Assembly: GCA_021155905.1 (NCBI GenBank)
Contig: JAJNBG010000002.1
Span: 1 to 64,000 of the forward strand
DNA: 64,000 nt
Source of the DNA: Bacteroidota bacterium
GTDB taxonomy: Bacteria > Bacteroidota > Bacteroidia > B-17B0 > Aurantibacillaceae
Direction of reading: 5' to 3'
The translations under genes and the position numbers were made by a program. Below, piece after piece: positions 35,985 through 44,771 of the stretch (positions are counted from its first letter, which is position 1; the number at the start of each line of letters is the position of its first letter). The notes beneath the pieces are model-generated. The model searched no databases. It saw only the letters and a program-made list of their open reading frames with translations, and was not told the DNA's origin.

Positions 35985-36017
35985 AAAAAATCCTCCCGTT
36001 AAACAGGAGGATTTTTT
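35985..36017. terminator. Bidirectional terminator between the lipoprotein and GT4 genes
   Basis: AAAAAATCCTCC (35985-35996) pairs with GGAGGATTTTTT (36006-36017). It is A-rich on the left and T-rich on the right, so it serves both the plus-strand gene ending at 35963 and the minus-strand gene ending at 36016. Confidence 0.85.
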
Positions 36018-37215
36018 ATTTAATGAGATCTTTGTAAAACGAGATCAGGTTAGCGGCAATACGCTTGTAATCAAAACTGGTTTCTGCTAAGGTCCTGGCC
36101 GATCTTTGCAAATTTTGTTTCTGCTGATCATCCGATAACAGAGTAAGAATTGCCTTCGTAAAATCTTGACTGGAATCGGCGATTAAAAAGTCCTTGTTTT
36201 TAGTGTAAGGAATACCTTCTGCTCCAATACTGGTAGTAATGATCGCTTTTCCATAAGCCAGGCCTTCAACAAGCTTTATTCTTAAACCGCTTCCCGACCA
36301 TAATGGAACCAGCATGATATCATAATTATGGTAAAATTCTGATGAATCCTTTACATCGTCGATGATCGTCATGTTTTTTGAAGCCAGTTTTTTTATGCGC
36401 TGAGGCATCCCACGGCCGGCTAACACCAATTGGGCATCCGGCTTTTGTTTTATGACTTCAGTCCACACCGAATCCAGGAGCCAGTCTACCGCTTCAATAT
36501 TTGGCATCCAGTCCATGGACGCAAAGTGAAACAGCGTGTTGAGTTGCTTTGGAGAAGGTACCTGGTTATAACTGTTTAAATTAACTCCTGTCAGGCAGGT
36601 ATAAACACTTTTGCCCGGACAAATTTCCGAGATGTTTTTTTTGTCTTCATCTGTGATAGTCACAATGGCATCCGCCTCATTGAAAGCATTGATTTCAAAA
36701 TCCTTTAAGCGGTTATTCTGAATCGTTAAATAATTTTTCTTGATAATACTTTTTTCATTTTGCAGATGTCGCTCCCAGATCTGGTGTTCCACATTATGGC
36801 TCCTTAAAACTATTTTTGCATTTGAAAACTGTTTGATCGTTGGAATATACGATGCCATAAAAACTCCTTCCAATTGAATGATATCAAAAGAGTAGGATTT
36901 CAGTTTTTTAATCAATTGTTCTTCATATTCCTTAAAGAAGAACCTGCTTACGAAATAGGATTCGGATGAGAAAAGATTTTTGACAGCACCTGGTAAACTT
37001 GTATTAGTATCCTGGTAAACTGATTGATAATTTGTTTTTTCTTTAAACGCCGGGCTAATATTTTCTTCGGGTTTAAAATGTTTTTTTGTATTAATCGGAA
37101 ACAAATGAAGCTCTACACCGTTATCGGCTAATCCTTCCGCTAAGGTGCAGATTGCAATGGAGCTTCCGTCGTTGGCGGGATATGGAGCTTTATTGCATAA
37201 CTGGAGGATCCGCAT
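36016..37215 (-). CDS. Glycosyltransferase family 4
   Basis: A 399-residue GT-B glycosyltransferase. The start at 37215 gives 'MRILQLCNKAPYPANDGSSI', the usual GT4 N-terminus with the acceptor-side loop; the frame before it overlaps the permease gene. The C-terminal donor domain shows 'LVLAGRGMPQRIKKL', 'DIMLVPLWSGSGLRIKLVEG' (the E-x7-E-like nucleotide-sugar region) and 'GKAIITTSIGAEGIP'. It is cytoplasmic or membrane-associated and acts on an unknown polysaccharide or glycolipid acceptor. It overlaps the 3' end of the LptF-type permease by 26 nt and is translationally coupled to it. Inference: both work on envelope lipopolysaccharide. Confidence 0.88.
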   Translation of the reverse strand: MRILQLCNKAPYPANDGSSIAICTLAEGLADNGVELHLFPINTKKHFKPEENISPAFKEKTNYQSVYQDTNTSLPGAVKNLFSSESYFVSRFFFKEYEEQLIKKLKSYSFDIIQLEGVFMASYIPTIKQFSNAKIVLRSHNVEHQIWERHLQNEKSIIKKNYLTIQNNRLKDFEINAFNEADAIVTITDEDKKNISEICPGKSVYTCLTGVNLNSYNQVPSPKQLNTLFHFASMDWMPNIEAVDWLLDSVWTEVIKQKPDAQLVLAGRGMPQRIKKLASKNMTIIDDVKDSSEFYHNYDIMLVPLWSGSGLRIKLVEGLAYGKAIITTSIGAEGIPYTKNKDFLIADSSQDFTKAILTLLSDDQQKQNLQRSARTLAETSFDYKRIAANLISFYKDLIK

Positions 37216-38635
37216 GTTCTTTTTTTCGATTAAGTAATTTTTTGATCGGATCAATATAGGATGACATATCAAAAAGTGCCGAGTCTTTCGCTGCTTTATA
37301 AGTCAAAAAGATTCCCAAAGGTAAAAACAACATTAATGGAAACCAGGTTCCGAAAAATACAGTATATACCTCCTGGATGACCAGGTCTTCAAAAATGATC
37401 GACACTACATAATACAAAAGGAAAAACATGACTGCTACAACAACCGGTAAACCCATTCCACCCTTCCGGATAATTGCTCCCAGTGAGGCGCCAACAAAAA
37501 ACAGTACGATGCAGGCAAAAGAAATGCTTATTTTTTTATGCCAGCCAATTGAAAAATCAAGCCTGTTTATGTTTTTACTAAAAATCTCGTCGTTGATGGA
37601 ATCAATATAACTACTCGAACTCCTAACCAGGTTTTGGGCATTTTCTACACATCTTCTGAATTCATCATTGTTAAGAGACCCGTAGAATTTTTTCAGTGGT
37701 ATGTGTTCTTTAGCGAATCCCGAAGTTTTTAAAGTTCTTGGTACGAAATAATTTGTAAATTGATTTTGAAGATTCGTGTGTTTTTTTTCAATAGCTAAAT
37801 TCATTGTGTCAAGCTCTTTGGCGATTTGCCAGATATTCATCATCTCGTGATGGTCCTGAAAAAGAGCTTCTTCTGTCTGCTTCATTTTAAAGCTGCTCAT
37901 GTCCACATTCACGTTCAATTCCTGATAAATCAATTGCATCAAAGGCCTGGTACGCCTGTGTTCTTCCTCTTCCATGATATCCTCATACCTTGAACCGTTG
38001 CTAAGTTTGATTTGAAGATAATTGGTGTCCGCGGACGTTTTCATAATACCACTGTCAGCATACAGCTGAATATTATTGCCTTTTCCTTCCGAGTGATCAT
38101 AAATATTAAGATTGTAAAGCGTTTGCCCGTCCTTACTTTTTTTTCCGACTTTGATGCTGTAGCCTTCTAACTGACTGTAATACACCCCTTCTTTAATACT
38201 TAGGGTTGGCTTCGCCTGCCGGATATCCCATAGCATGCGTGCGGATTTTAAAGTAATTTTAGGAAGAATAAAATTGTTGAATACAAATGTGAAGCAGGCC
38301 AGGAAAACAATAAATACAAATACCGGACGAATGATTTTGAATAAGGATAAGCCTGAAGATTTCATGGCGGCTAATTCATAATTCTCTGCTAGATTTCCGA
38401 AGGTCATAATCGACGATAATAAAACCGCGAGAGGCATAGCCACCGGAATGAAAGTAAGAAAGGAGAAGAAAAAAAACTGAACAAGTACCCAGGCTCCCAT
38501 ACCTTTACCAATAATGTCGTCCATATATGTAAATACATGGATCAAAAAGAAAACGAACACCCCAATGAACAATGTCATGAAAAATGGCGGCAAATATGCT
38601 TTCAGCAGGTAAGTATGTAGTACTTTTGGCTTCAA
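37190..38635 (-). CDS. LptF/LptG family permease
   Basis: A 481-residue inner-membrane permease (YjgP/YjgQ family), a subunit of the LptB2FG ABC exporter that lifts lipopolysaccharide from the inner membrane. The N-terminus 'LHTYLLKAYLPPFFMTLFIG' and first TM cluster, a periplasmic jellyroll ('YYSQLEGYSIKVGKKSKDGQ') and three C-terminal TM helices ('AIIRKGGMGLPVVVAVMF') fit the family. It is longer than E. coli LptF (366 aa) because of an enlarged periplasmic loop with charged coil-like helices near residues 260-345. It cannot be decided whether it is the F or G copy. It is followed by a GT4 gene. Confidence 0.9.
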   Translation of the reverse strand: MKPKVLHTYLLKAYLPPFFMTLFIGVFVFFLIHVFTYMDDIIGKGMGAWVLVQFFFFSFLTFIPVAMPLAVLLSSIMTFGNLAENYELAAMKSSGLSLFKIIRPVFVFIVFLACFTFVFNNFILPKITLKSARMLWDIRQAKPTLSIKEGVYYSQLEGYSIKVGKKSKDGQTLYNLNIYDHSEGKGNNIQLYADSGIMKTSADTNYLQIKLSNGSRYEDIMEEEEHRRTRPLMQLIYQELNVNVDMSSFKMKQTEEALFQDHHEMMNIWQIAKELDTMNLAIEKKHTNLQNQFTNYFVPRTLKTSGFAKEHIPLKKFYGSLNNDEFRRCVENAQNLVRSSSSYIDSINDEIFSKNINRLDFSIGWHKKISISFACIVLFFVGASLGAIIRKGGMGLPVVVAVMFFLLYYVVSIIFEDLVIQEVYTVFFGTWFPLMLFLPLGIFLTYKAAKDSALFDMSSYIDPIKKLLNRKKEHADPPVMQ

Positions 38636-38711
38636 CTTTTGAGGTCTAATTTAATTATATTTTTTAAGGAGAAGTGCACAAATTATATAAACTTTGTTAT
38701 TTTTGTAGGAT

Positions 38712-39461
38712 ATGATTAACGGGAAAAAAATAGTGGTAGTGTTGCCAGCATATAATGCGGCGCTGACTTTAAAACGTACTTACGATGAAATTCCTTTCGA
38801 TATTGTTGATGATGTTGTTTTGGTGGATGATCACAGTAAGGATAATACTGCTGAACTGGGTAAACAGTTGGGAATAAAACATGTCATTCGTCACGAAAAA
38901 AATAAAGGGTATGGCGGCAATCAAAAAACTTGTTACGACAAGGCTTTGGAAATAGGTGCTGATATTGTGATTATGCTTCATCCTGATTATCAGTATACGC
39001 CAAAATTGATTCATAGTATGAGTTACATCATTGCCAATGATTTATTTCCGGCGGTGTTTGGTTCCCGTATTTTAGGTAAGGGTGCCTTGAAAGGTGGCAT
39101 GCCGATGTACAAATATATTTTTAATCGTTGCCTGACTTTAACTCAGAATATCCTGATCAATCAGAAATTAAGCGAGTACCACACCGGTTACAGAGCATTT
39201 AACAGGGAGATTTTAGAGACAATTAGTTATCATGAAAACTCTGATGATTTTGTCTTCGATAATCAGATGATTTCTCAGATCTTTTATGCGGGTTTTGAGA
39301 TCGCTGAGATAACCTGTCCTACAAAATATTTCCCCGAGGCAAGTTCCATTAATTTTAAACGGAGTGCAAAATACGGAATGGGAGTGTTGGGTGTTTCTTT
39401 CACTCACTTCTTCAATAAACTAGGCCTGGCAAAGAGCAGGATCTACATCCGGAAAAAATAA
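38712..39461 (+). CDS. Glycosyltransferase family 2 (DPM1-like)
   Basis: A 249-residue GT-A enzyme. The nucleotide-sugar fold is clear: 'VVLPAYNAALTLKRTYDEIP', 'VDDHSKDNTAELGK' (D-x-D region), 'KGYGGNQKTCYDKALEIGAD' and 'MLHPDYQYTPKLI'. A C-terminal segment 'EYHTGYRAFNREILETI' is typical of polyprenyl-phosphate sugar transferases. No transmembrane helix is seen, so it is cytoplasmic and probably acts on a lipid-linked or cell-wall sugar acceptor. A TATTTTTG box at 38698-38705 fits the Bacteroidota -7 element just upstream. It diverges from the LptF-type permease. Confidence 0.9.
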   Translation: MINGKKIVVVLPAYNAALTLKRTYDEIPFDIVDDVVLVDDHSKDNTAELGKQLGIKHVIRHEKNKGYGGNQKTCYDKALEIGADIVIMLHPDYQYTPKLIHSMSYIIANDLFPAVFGSRILGKGALKGGMPMYKYIFNRCLTLTQNILINQKLSEYHTGYRAFNREILETISYHENSDDFVFDNQMISQIFYAGFEIAEITCPTKYFPEASSINFKRSAKYGMGVLGVSFTHFFNKLGLAKSRIYIRKK

Positions 39462-39488
39462 TTTTTATAAATCTTTATACCCGCAACG

Positions 39489-40562
39489 ATGAAATACACC
39501 AAAATTCTATTATTGGCCTTGTTAGTTGTGGGTATGACTTCCTGCAAATCCTGTAAAGATAAAAAATCAGAGGAAGAAGCTCCTGAAGAGCCTGTTAATG
39601 GACCAACTGTTGATAATACGTTGGGCTATGGGGTTTTAAACAAGGTAAAGGGAATATGGAATGGCCCGGTATCTTCAACCACCGGGCTCGGTAGTTATCC
39701 CGAATGGATCGTGGATTTCAGGCCAAATGCGGAGAACCAAATCTCTGCAAAAAATGAACTCGATTCATTAAATGATATTTTCATGTCTTTTTTTATTGTA
39801 AAATACAATAATGAGTATAAGGTAGCTTTTAGAAATGGAGGTTCTTTTGTTGGAATGAAACGATCTTCTTACTTTCTGGCAGATAGTGTTTCTGAAACAG
39901 CCAGTCAGAGTTATTATAGATTCTCCGAGGTTATTAAAGGAAAAAAAAGAGCTTATTCTGAGGTTATCAGAAAAGGAGACAGCTTGATCATCAAATCATA
40001 CACTAATAAAACAAACACATTGCCTTCTTCGGTACCACATATGGCATGGAATGCTAAGCTACAGGATACAACATCTGCCGCAGCATCAGTTGCTGCCCTG
40101 GGGTTTCCTAAGAAATCAATGGCCAGGGATTTTACGTCGGCTTTTGTTGGAATCGGGGAATCTATTTATTATGCAAGCTCAGGAATTCCTGCCGGTGATC
40201 CTTATCCTGAAACAGCTCAGCCGTACCTGGGGAAAACAACAGTTAATTATACACATTCCGCTTCTTACACTGCTAACACAAATAATAAAACTTTTTTAGT
40301 GATATGTACGCAGCCCTTATTCAGTGGCATGACGATGGATTTAAAGCACCGCTCACGCTATGTTATTTTAGCAGCGAATGATTTGAGTTTCACATTTAAT
40401 TATATGCATCCTGGTTCTTATTATGCATACGCCATGTACGATAAAGACGGGAATGGAGTTATCAATAGCGGAGACTGGATCAGCGGAACAGGGACAACTT
40501 TTAACCTGACGGCTCTTGGAACAATTACGGTTAATACGGCTATCAATGTTCAGATTCCTTAG
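39489..40562 (+). CDS. Lipoprotein, unknown function
   Basis: A 357-residue protein with a lipoprotein signal ('LLLALLVVGMTSCKSCKDKK', Cys20). A low-complexity acidic linker ('EEEAPEEPVNGP') precedes a beta-rich body: 'IWNGPVSSTTGLGSYPEWIV', 'RGNGGSF' style turns and 'GSYYAYAMYDKDGNGVINSG', which looks like an EF-like D-K-D-G-N-G calcium-binding loop. No known family is recognised; N-terminal parts resemble lipocalin-like or THAP4-like domains only loosely. It follows the GT2 gene by 27 nt and may share its transcript. Its end overlaps the convergent HAD gene by 20 nt. Confidence 0.75.
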   Translation: MKYTKILLLALLVVGMTSCKSCKDKKSEEEAPEEPVNGPTVDNTLGYGVLNKVKGIWNGPVSSTTGLGSYPEWIVDFRPNAENQISAKNELDSLNDIFMSFFIVKYNNEYKVAFRNGGSFVGMKRSSYFLADSVSETASQSYYRFSEVIKGKKRAYSEVIRKGDSLIIKSYTNKTNTLPSSVPHMAWNAKLQDTTSAAASVAALGFPKKSMARDFTSAFVGIGESIYYASSGIPAGDPYPETAQPYLGKTTVNYTHSASYTANTNNKTFLVICTQPLFSGMTMDLKHRSRYVILAANDLSFTFNYMHPGSYYAYAMYDKDGNGVINSGDWISGTGTTFNLTALGTITVNTAINVQIP

Positions 40563-41190
40563 GTAATAATTTCAATTCAGTGATCAAATCAACGACATCT
40601 CTACCTTTAGTTAAATAGTACGATTGAATTCCTGTATTCATAGCACCCTGAATATGTTGAGGAGAGTCATCAATAAATATGGTTTCATTTTTATTGAGAT
40701 TATTTTCTTTTAATACAAATTCAAAAATTTCCCGGTCTGGTTTACGCATGCCTATGCGACAGGAGTAGTACACCTTCTCAAAAAAAGTCTCCAGGTTTTG
40801 GTAGCTATGTTGTTGAAATAAATGAGATTCTAATTCCCGAACATGTGTTTCATTGGTATTACTTAACAAAAACACACGGTACCCTGATTTTAATTTTAGC
40901 AATAATTCAAGACGTTCCTTAGGGAAATCCAATAACATGGCATTCCAGGCATGCAGAACTTCTTCTCTTGTGGTTTGATCATACAACGAATTTTTTAATT
41001 CTTCAAAAAAATCAGATTCGCTGATAGTGCCTTTGTCAAACTGATCAAAAAGAGGTGATTGCTGTAACTGTGTGAAAATCGTTTCAAATGGTTTATTCGT
41101 TAATCTGTTGAATTCATTGATGGTTCGTGAGTAATCGAGGTTTATGATTACTCCGCCCAGATCAAAAATTATATTTTTAATTTCACTCAT
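40543..41190 (-). CDS. HAD-family phosphatase (YihX-like)
   Basis: A 215-residue HAD-IA hydrolase. Motif I is 'IIFDLGGVIINLDYSR' (the YihX-like D-L-G-G-V form, where the usual second aspartate is glycine), with motif II 'VFLLSNTNETHVRE' (S/T-N) and motif III/IV 'CRIGMRKPDREIFEFVL' (K) plus 'IFIDDSPQHIQGAMNTGI' (DD). YihX is an alpha-D-glucose-1-phosphate phosphatase, but substrates vary within this subfamily. A four-helix cap domain lies at residues 15-85. It is cytoplasmic. It is convergent with the lipoprotein gene at its 3' end and lies 58 nt from the tRNA on the 5' side. Confidence 0.88.
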   Translation of the reverse strand: MSEIKNIIFDLGGVIINLDYSRTINEFNRLTNKPFETIFTQLQQSPLFDQFDKGTISESDFFEELKNSLYDQTTREEVLHAWNAMLLDFPKERLELLLKLKSGYRVFLLSNTNETHVRELESHLFQQHSYQNLETFFEKVYYSCRIGMRKPDREIFEFVLKENNLNKNETIFIDDSPQHIQGAMNTGIQSYYLTKGRDVVDLITELKLLPKESEH

Positions 41191-41248
41191 ATATTTTGTT
41201 TATGTGCTACAAATATATATTTTTGCAGCCTTATCTGTTATACAGATC

Positions 41249-41322
41249 GCTCCTATAGCTCATTCGGTTAGAGCAACTGACTCATAATCAGTAGGTGCCT
41301 GGTTCGATTCCAGGTGGGAGCA
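41249..41322 (+). tRNA. tRNA with anticodon CAT (Met or Ile2)
   Basis: A complete 74-nt cloverleaf: acceptor GCTCCTA/TGGGAGC, D arm GCTC/GAGC, anticodon stem ACTGA/TCAGT with loop CTCATAA (anticodon at 41283-41285), T arm CCTGG/CCAGG with TTCGATT loop, discriminator A. CCA is not encoded. The T loop and absence of a C-A mismatch at the acceptor end rule out initiator tRNA; elongator Met and lysidine-modified Ile2 cannot be separated by eye. Confidence 0.93.
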
Positions 41323-41675
41323 CTTCTGCCTCGCGAAACACCTGATTTATCAGGTGTTTTTGCTTTTAAAAAGGGTTTGTGTGTAACATATGGGAAACAT
41401 TTCAATTTTCTTTTCAAAGCATTCATTTACTTTAAATTTTACGTACTCATTGGCAAAGTATCGGACTCGTTTGGTGTTTGTTGATCCTCTTTAATTGCAG
41501 TTGAAGCTTTTGGATTGTTTCAAAATAATAGCCTCTGAGCTTGGCCAATTCTCTTGTCCTGAAAGGCGCTGGTTGCTGAATAACACATGGTGCAAAAATA
41601 CAAAATTGAAAAAGGAACGTACTGAATTAACCTAATCTGGAAAAGCAGAAATGAACTTTTAATTCGTTCAATTAA
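41323..41675. other. 353-nt gap after the tRNA: terminator and possible gene remnant
   Basis: A stem AAACACCTGA (41336-41345) / TCAGGTGTTT (41350-41359) followed by TTGCTTTT terminates the tRNA transcript. From about 41590 to 41350 the minus strand shows broken coding-like stretches in two frames, joined at a TGA near 41470 ('RELAKLRGYYFETIQKL' and 'YFANEYVKFKVNECFEKK'). I cannot assign a family. It may be a decayed gene or tRNA-associated insertion scar. Nothing else is visible. Confidence 0.4.
41336..41368 (+). terminator. Terminator of the tRNA transcript
   Basis: A perfect 10-bp stem with TTTA loop, then TTTGCTTTT, starting 14 nt after the tRNA end. Confidence 0.8.
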
Positions 41676-43757
41676 TCACTTTTTTGTGTAATTTCTGATC
41701 ACCTTTGCCAAATCAATTCCTTTCCCGAGTACCGGCTTAAAAAGATCACCAGTGGTTTTAATTCGCTCAATGGCATTATGTATATGGAAGTCGCTCATCT
41801 TTAATCCTTTCTTTACCTCGCCCCATTCAAGAGGCATAGATACGGTTGCGCCAGGCTTTGGTCGAACAGAGTAGGGCGCAGACACTGTTGCCTCCGGTCT
41901 GTTTTGTAAGAAATCAATGTACATTTTCCCTTTCCGGTTTTTCACCATACGCTCAATGCTTGTGAATTTCGGGATACGTTCATGAACCAATGTCGCAATG
42001 ATCCTTCCGAACTCTTTAGACTGTTCATAGGTATATTTCGCACCAAATGGAATGTAAATATGGATTCCTTTTGAACCGCTGGTTTTAGGATAGCTTTTGA
42101 CTCCGAGGTTTTCCAGAACATCTTTTGTAACATTTGCCGCTTCGATGACTTGCGCAAATGTCGTTTGAGCAGGATCCAGATCAATAATGCACCAATCAGG
42201 ACAATCTTCACTTTGTACCCGGCTATGCCATGGATTCATTTCTATACAGCCTAAAGAAGCCATGTATAACAGGCTTGCATCATCTTTGGCAATCAGGTAT
42301 TCTTTTTTTTCGCTGCTTTTACTTTTGAACTTGTAAGTATCAAGCCATTCCGGTGCCTTTCCTTTTATGTTCTTATAAAAGAAACTGAATCCGGTAACCC
42401 CATCCGGGTGCCTGAGCATGGATTGTGGCCTATCTTTAAGATAGGGAAGGATATAAGGTGCGGCCTGGTAATAATAATTGAGCAGGTCCCGCTTAGTGAT
42501 CTTTTCTTTGGGCCAATACAGTTTACTTAAATTCGTAAATTTCAATTCATGCCCATTGATCATTCTAACCTGTGTTTCGTCCGTAGGATTTAAAAATGTT
42601 TTTCGATCAGCTTTCTTTTTGGCTTCAACAATTTTTTTGGCAGGAACTTTTTTACTTTCCTTTACCACTTTAGATGTCGGCTTTGCTTTTTCCCTGATCA
42701 CATCACTGGCTTTTTTATCCACTCTCATGCCCTGGAAAGAGGGGTGTCGCATAATACCATCGCTCGTCATTTCTGTAAAAGCGACTTCGCATACCAACAG
42801 GGGTTTCACCCATGTTGCTGTTGCATTTGGGGGATTAGGTCTGAACCTGGACGGTTTATTAATATCAGGAACCTGAGTAAAGGGAGAGTTTTTAATGATC
42901 AGGGGTTTAAACTGCTTCATGAGATCGCGCTGGGTTTTCACATCAAAACCTGTCCCAATTTTGCCAGTATAAACTAGTTCTTTTCCATTAAAAACTCCTA
43001 CAATTAATGAACTGAAGAGTTTTGATGTATCATCGTTTTTGGTGTAGCCACCAATGACCATTTCCTGGCGCTTGTTGGCTTTAATCTTTAACCATTCTTT
43101 TGAACGGCTTTTAGTCAGGTATTCACTGTTACTTTTCTTGGCGATAATTCCTTCCAGCCCCATTGCTTTTGCCGCTTCAAAAAAATCTATACCACTTTCT
43201 TCAAAGTATTCGCCAATTCGCACCAATTCATTTTTAGGTAAAATAGCATTGAGAATGGCCTTTCGTTCCAGTAATGGTAGACCGGCTAAGTCTCTGCCTT
43301 CGTACCAAATGATATCGAAGACATAAAATAATAAGTCACCATCTGCCTCGCTGCGCCAGTTTTGGAGATCACCAAAATTCGATATCCCATCTTCACGAAC
43401 AACAACTACTTCACCATCGATTATAGCATTCAGTTTTAAATCTTGCAGTGCTTTGGTGACCGGATAAAATTTATCATTAAAAGATTTGTCATTCCTGGAC
43501 TTTAGTTCAACTTTGGATTTGTTGCAAAACGCTAAAGCCCTGTAGCCATCCCATTTTACTTCATATAGCCAGCCTTTTTCATCAAAGGGTTTATCAACCA
43601 GGGTTGCCAACATTGGAGTCAATTTGGTTGGCTGTTTGCTTTTGGATGCTTTTCTTAGAAGGGCTTCCAAATTTACTATAGGAGGATTTTTGCCAGCACT
43701 TTTAGCGGCAGCTCTGTTTGATGTTATGTTGGATTCAACAGGTTTTCGGGAAGCCAT
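41676..43757 (-). CDS. ligD: LigD-type ATP-dependent DNA ligase with polymerase/primase domain
   Basis: A 693-residue DNA repair enzyme for non-homologous end joining. After a basic disordered N-terminus the ligase domain begins: motif I 'LYEVKWDGYRALAF' with adenylated Lys68, 'DGEVVV' and 'EGIIAKKSNSEY' (motifs III/IV), 'WLKIKANKRQEMVIGGYTK' (motif V). The OB domain ends near residue 340. A Lys/Ala-rich linker (about 345-385) leads to the LigD polymerase domain ('PQSMLRHPDGVTGFSFF', 'WCIIDLDPAQTTF', 'KTSGSKGIHIYIPF'), which fills gaps. The N-terminal 3'-phosphoesterase of full LigD is missing, and Ku is not in the window. It sits 408 nt from a divergent DNA glycosylase gene. Confidence 0.93.
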   Translation of the reverse strand: MASRKPVESNITSNRAAAKSAGKNPPIVNLEALLRKASKSKQPTKLTPMLATLVDKPFDEKGWLYEVKWDGYRALAFCNKSKVELKSRNDKSFNDKFYPVTKALQDLKLNAIIDGEVVVVREDGISNFGDLQNWRSEADGDLLFYVFDIIWYEGRDLAGLPLLERKAILNAILPKNELVRIGEYFEESGIDFFEAAKAMGLEGIIAKKSNSEYLTKSRSKEWLKIKANKRQEMVIGGYTKNDDTSKLFSSLIVGVFNGKELVYTGKIGTGFDVKTQRDLMKQFKPLIIKNSPFTQVPDINKPSRFRPNPPNATATWVKPLLVCEVAFTEMTSDGIMRHPSFQGMRVDKKASDVIREKAKPTSKVVKESKKVPAKKIVEAKKKADRKTFLNPTDETQVRMINGHELKFTNLSKLYWPKEKITKRDLLNYYYQAAPYILPYLKDRPQSMLRHPDGVTGFSFFYKNIKGKAPEWLDTYKFKSKSSEKKEYLIAKDDASLLYMASLGCIEMNPWHSRVQSEDCPDWCIIDLDPAQTTFAQVIEAANVTKDVLENLGVKSYPKTSGSKGIHIYIPFGAKYTYEQSKEFGRIIATLVHERIPKFTSIERMVKNRKGKMYIDFLQNRPEATVSAPYSVRPKPGATVSMPLEWGEVKKGLKMSDFHIHNAIERIKTTGDLFKPVLGKGIDLAKVIRNYTKK

Positions 43758-44164
43758 TTAGAGTTTAATTACTTCTCGAAAATTATGATATTATAAAGAA
43801 ATCTGCCTTACAGTTTTCAATGTTTTAATTAAGCTAAAATCGAACCAGGAATTTGTGTCGGTTTGAAAAACACTTCCGTGGCAATAGGGTGACAGTTTAT
43901 GATTTTCTTAAACGTTTCTTTAAAATAGCCAGGCAGTTAGTTCTTAAACAATAAAACATTTTTTTTGGCCGTGGCGCGAGTTTACATACTGTACTGGGAA
44001 TCGGTTTAATTTTAACAAGAAAATGAACTCTATGAATAGACATTTACAAAAATCAAAGAAAAGCTTTAATTTTGTCATGGGCTTTTTATTTAAATGTCAT
44101 TTCATGAATACATAGCCTTTTAAATCATTGTTCAGATTTTAAAGTATCGAACAAAAATGAAATC
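43758..44164. other. 407-nt divergent intergenic region between ligD and the glycosylase gene
   Basis: No gene is well supported. A 30-codon plus-strand ORF (44023-44115) starting MNSMNRHLQKSKKSF is basic, with a hydrophobic middle, but has no homology I know. The region must hold both divergent promoters; no clear TAnnTTTG was found. Confidence 0.5.
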
Positions 44165-44749
44165 ATGGCTAAACTGAATGCTTCATATTATTCAAATTCT
44201 GATGTTGTTTTTCTGGCCAGGGATTTGATTGGCAAAACAATTTGTACCTGTATTGATAATAAATTGACAGGTGGGATTATAACAGAAACCGAGGCATATG
44301 CCGGAGTTAATGATAAGGCATCACATGCATATGGTGGCAGAAGAACGAATAGAACGCAGACAATGTATAGTGCCGGTGGCGTTAGTTATGTTTATTTATG
44401 CTATGGCATTCACAGGCTTTTAAACATTGTTACAAATAGTCAGGATATTCCGCATGCGGTACTGGTACGTGCGATTTATCCAACAAAAGGTGTTGAAGAG
44501 ATCATCAGGAGACGTGGTGTAAAATTCTCTGAAAAGCTATGTGTTGGCCCCGGAAAAGTGTCCCAGGCACTGGGAATAGATCTCATTCATAATAATGTTT
44601 CACTAACCGGAAAAACAATCTGGTTGCAGGATGATCATGTGAATATTCATGACAATGACATACAGGTTGGACCAAGAATAGGTGTAGATTATGCCGGTGA
44701 AGATGCTAAACTACCTTATCGTTTCTGGACCACTAATTATAATTTTTAA
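44165..44749 (+). CDS. DNA-3-methyladenine glycosylase (AAG/Mpg family)
   Basis: A 194-residue base-excision repair enzyme that removes alkylated and deaminated purines such as 3-methyladenine and hypoxanthine. The family signatures are 'VVFLARDLIGKTICTC', 'GGIITETEAYAGVNDKASHA' (catalytic glutamate in TETEAY), 'TMYSAGGVSYVYLCYGIHRL' and 'LCVGPGKVSQALGID'. The length is normal for the family. It is divergent from LigD; the two may be co-controlled DNA repair functions but share no operon. It converges on the HExxH gene with a 22-nt gap. Confidence 0.95.
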   Translation: MAKLNASYYSNSDVVFLARDLIGKTICTCIDNKLTGGIITETEAYAGVNDKASHAYGGRRTNRTQTMYSAGGVSYVYLCYGIHRLLNIVTNSQDIPHAVLVRAIYPTKGVEEIIRRRGVKFSEKLCVGPGKVSQALGIDLIHNNVSLTGKTIWLQDDHVNIHDNDIQVGPRIGVDYAGEDAKLPYRFWTTNYNF

Positions 44750-44771
44750 TAGACTTTAATTTTTTTACAGC

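Noticed and set aside
36016-37272. Longer start for the GT4 protein at 37272
   Set aside because: It would overlap the permease by 83 nt and adds residues unlike GT4 N-termini; MRILQLCNKAPYP at 37215 is typical.
42478-42876. 132-codon ORF opposite ligD
   Set aside because: Antisense shadow of a gene with clear ligase and polymerase motifs.
44023-44115. 30-codon ORF in the ligD/glycosylase gap
   Set aside because: Short, without homology or promoter signal; kept only as a note in the intergenic entry.
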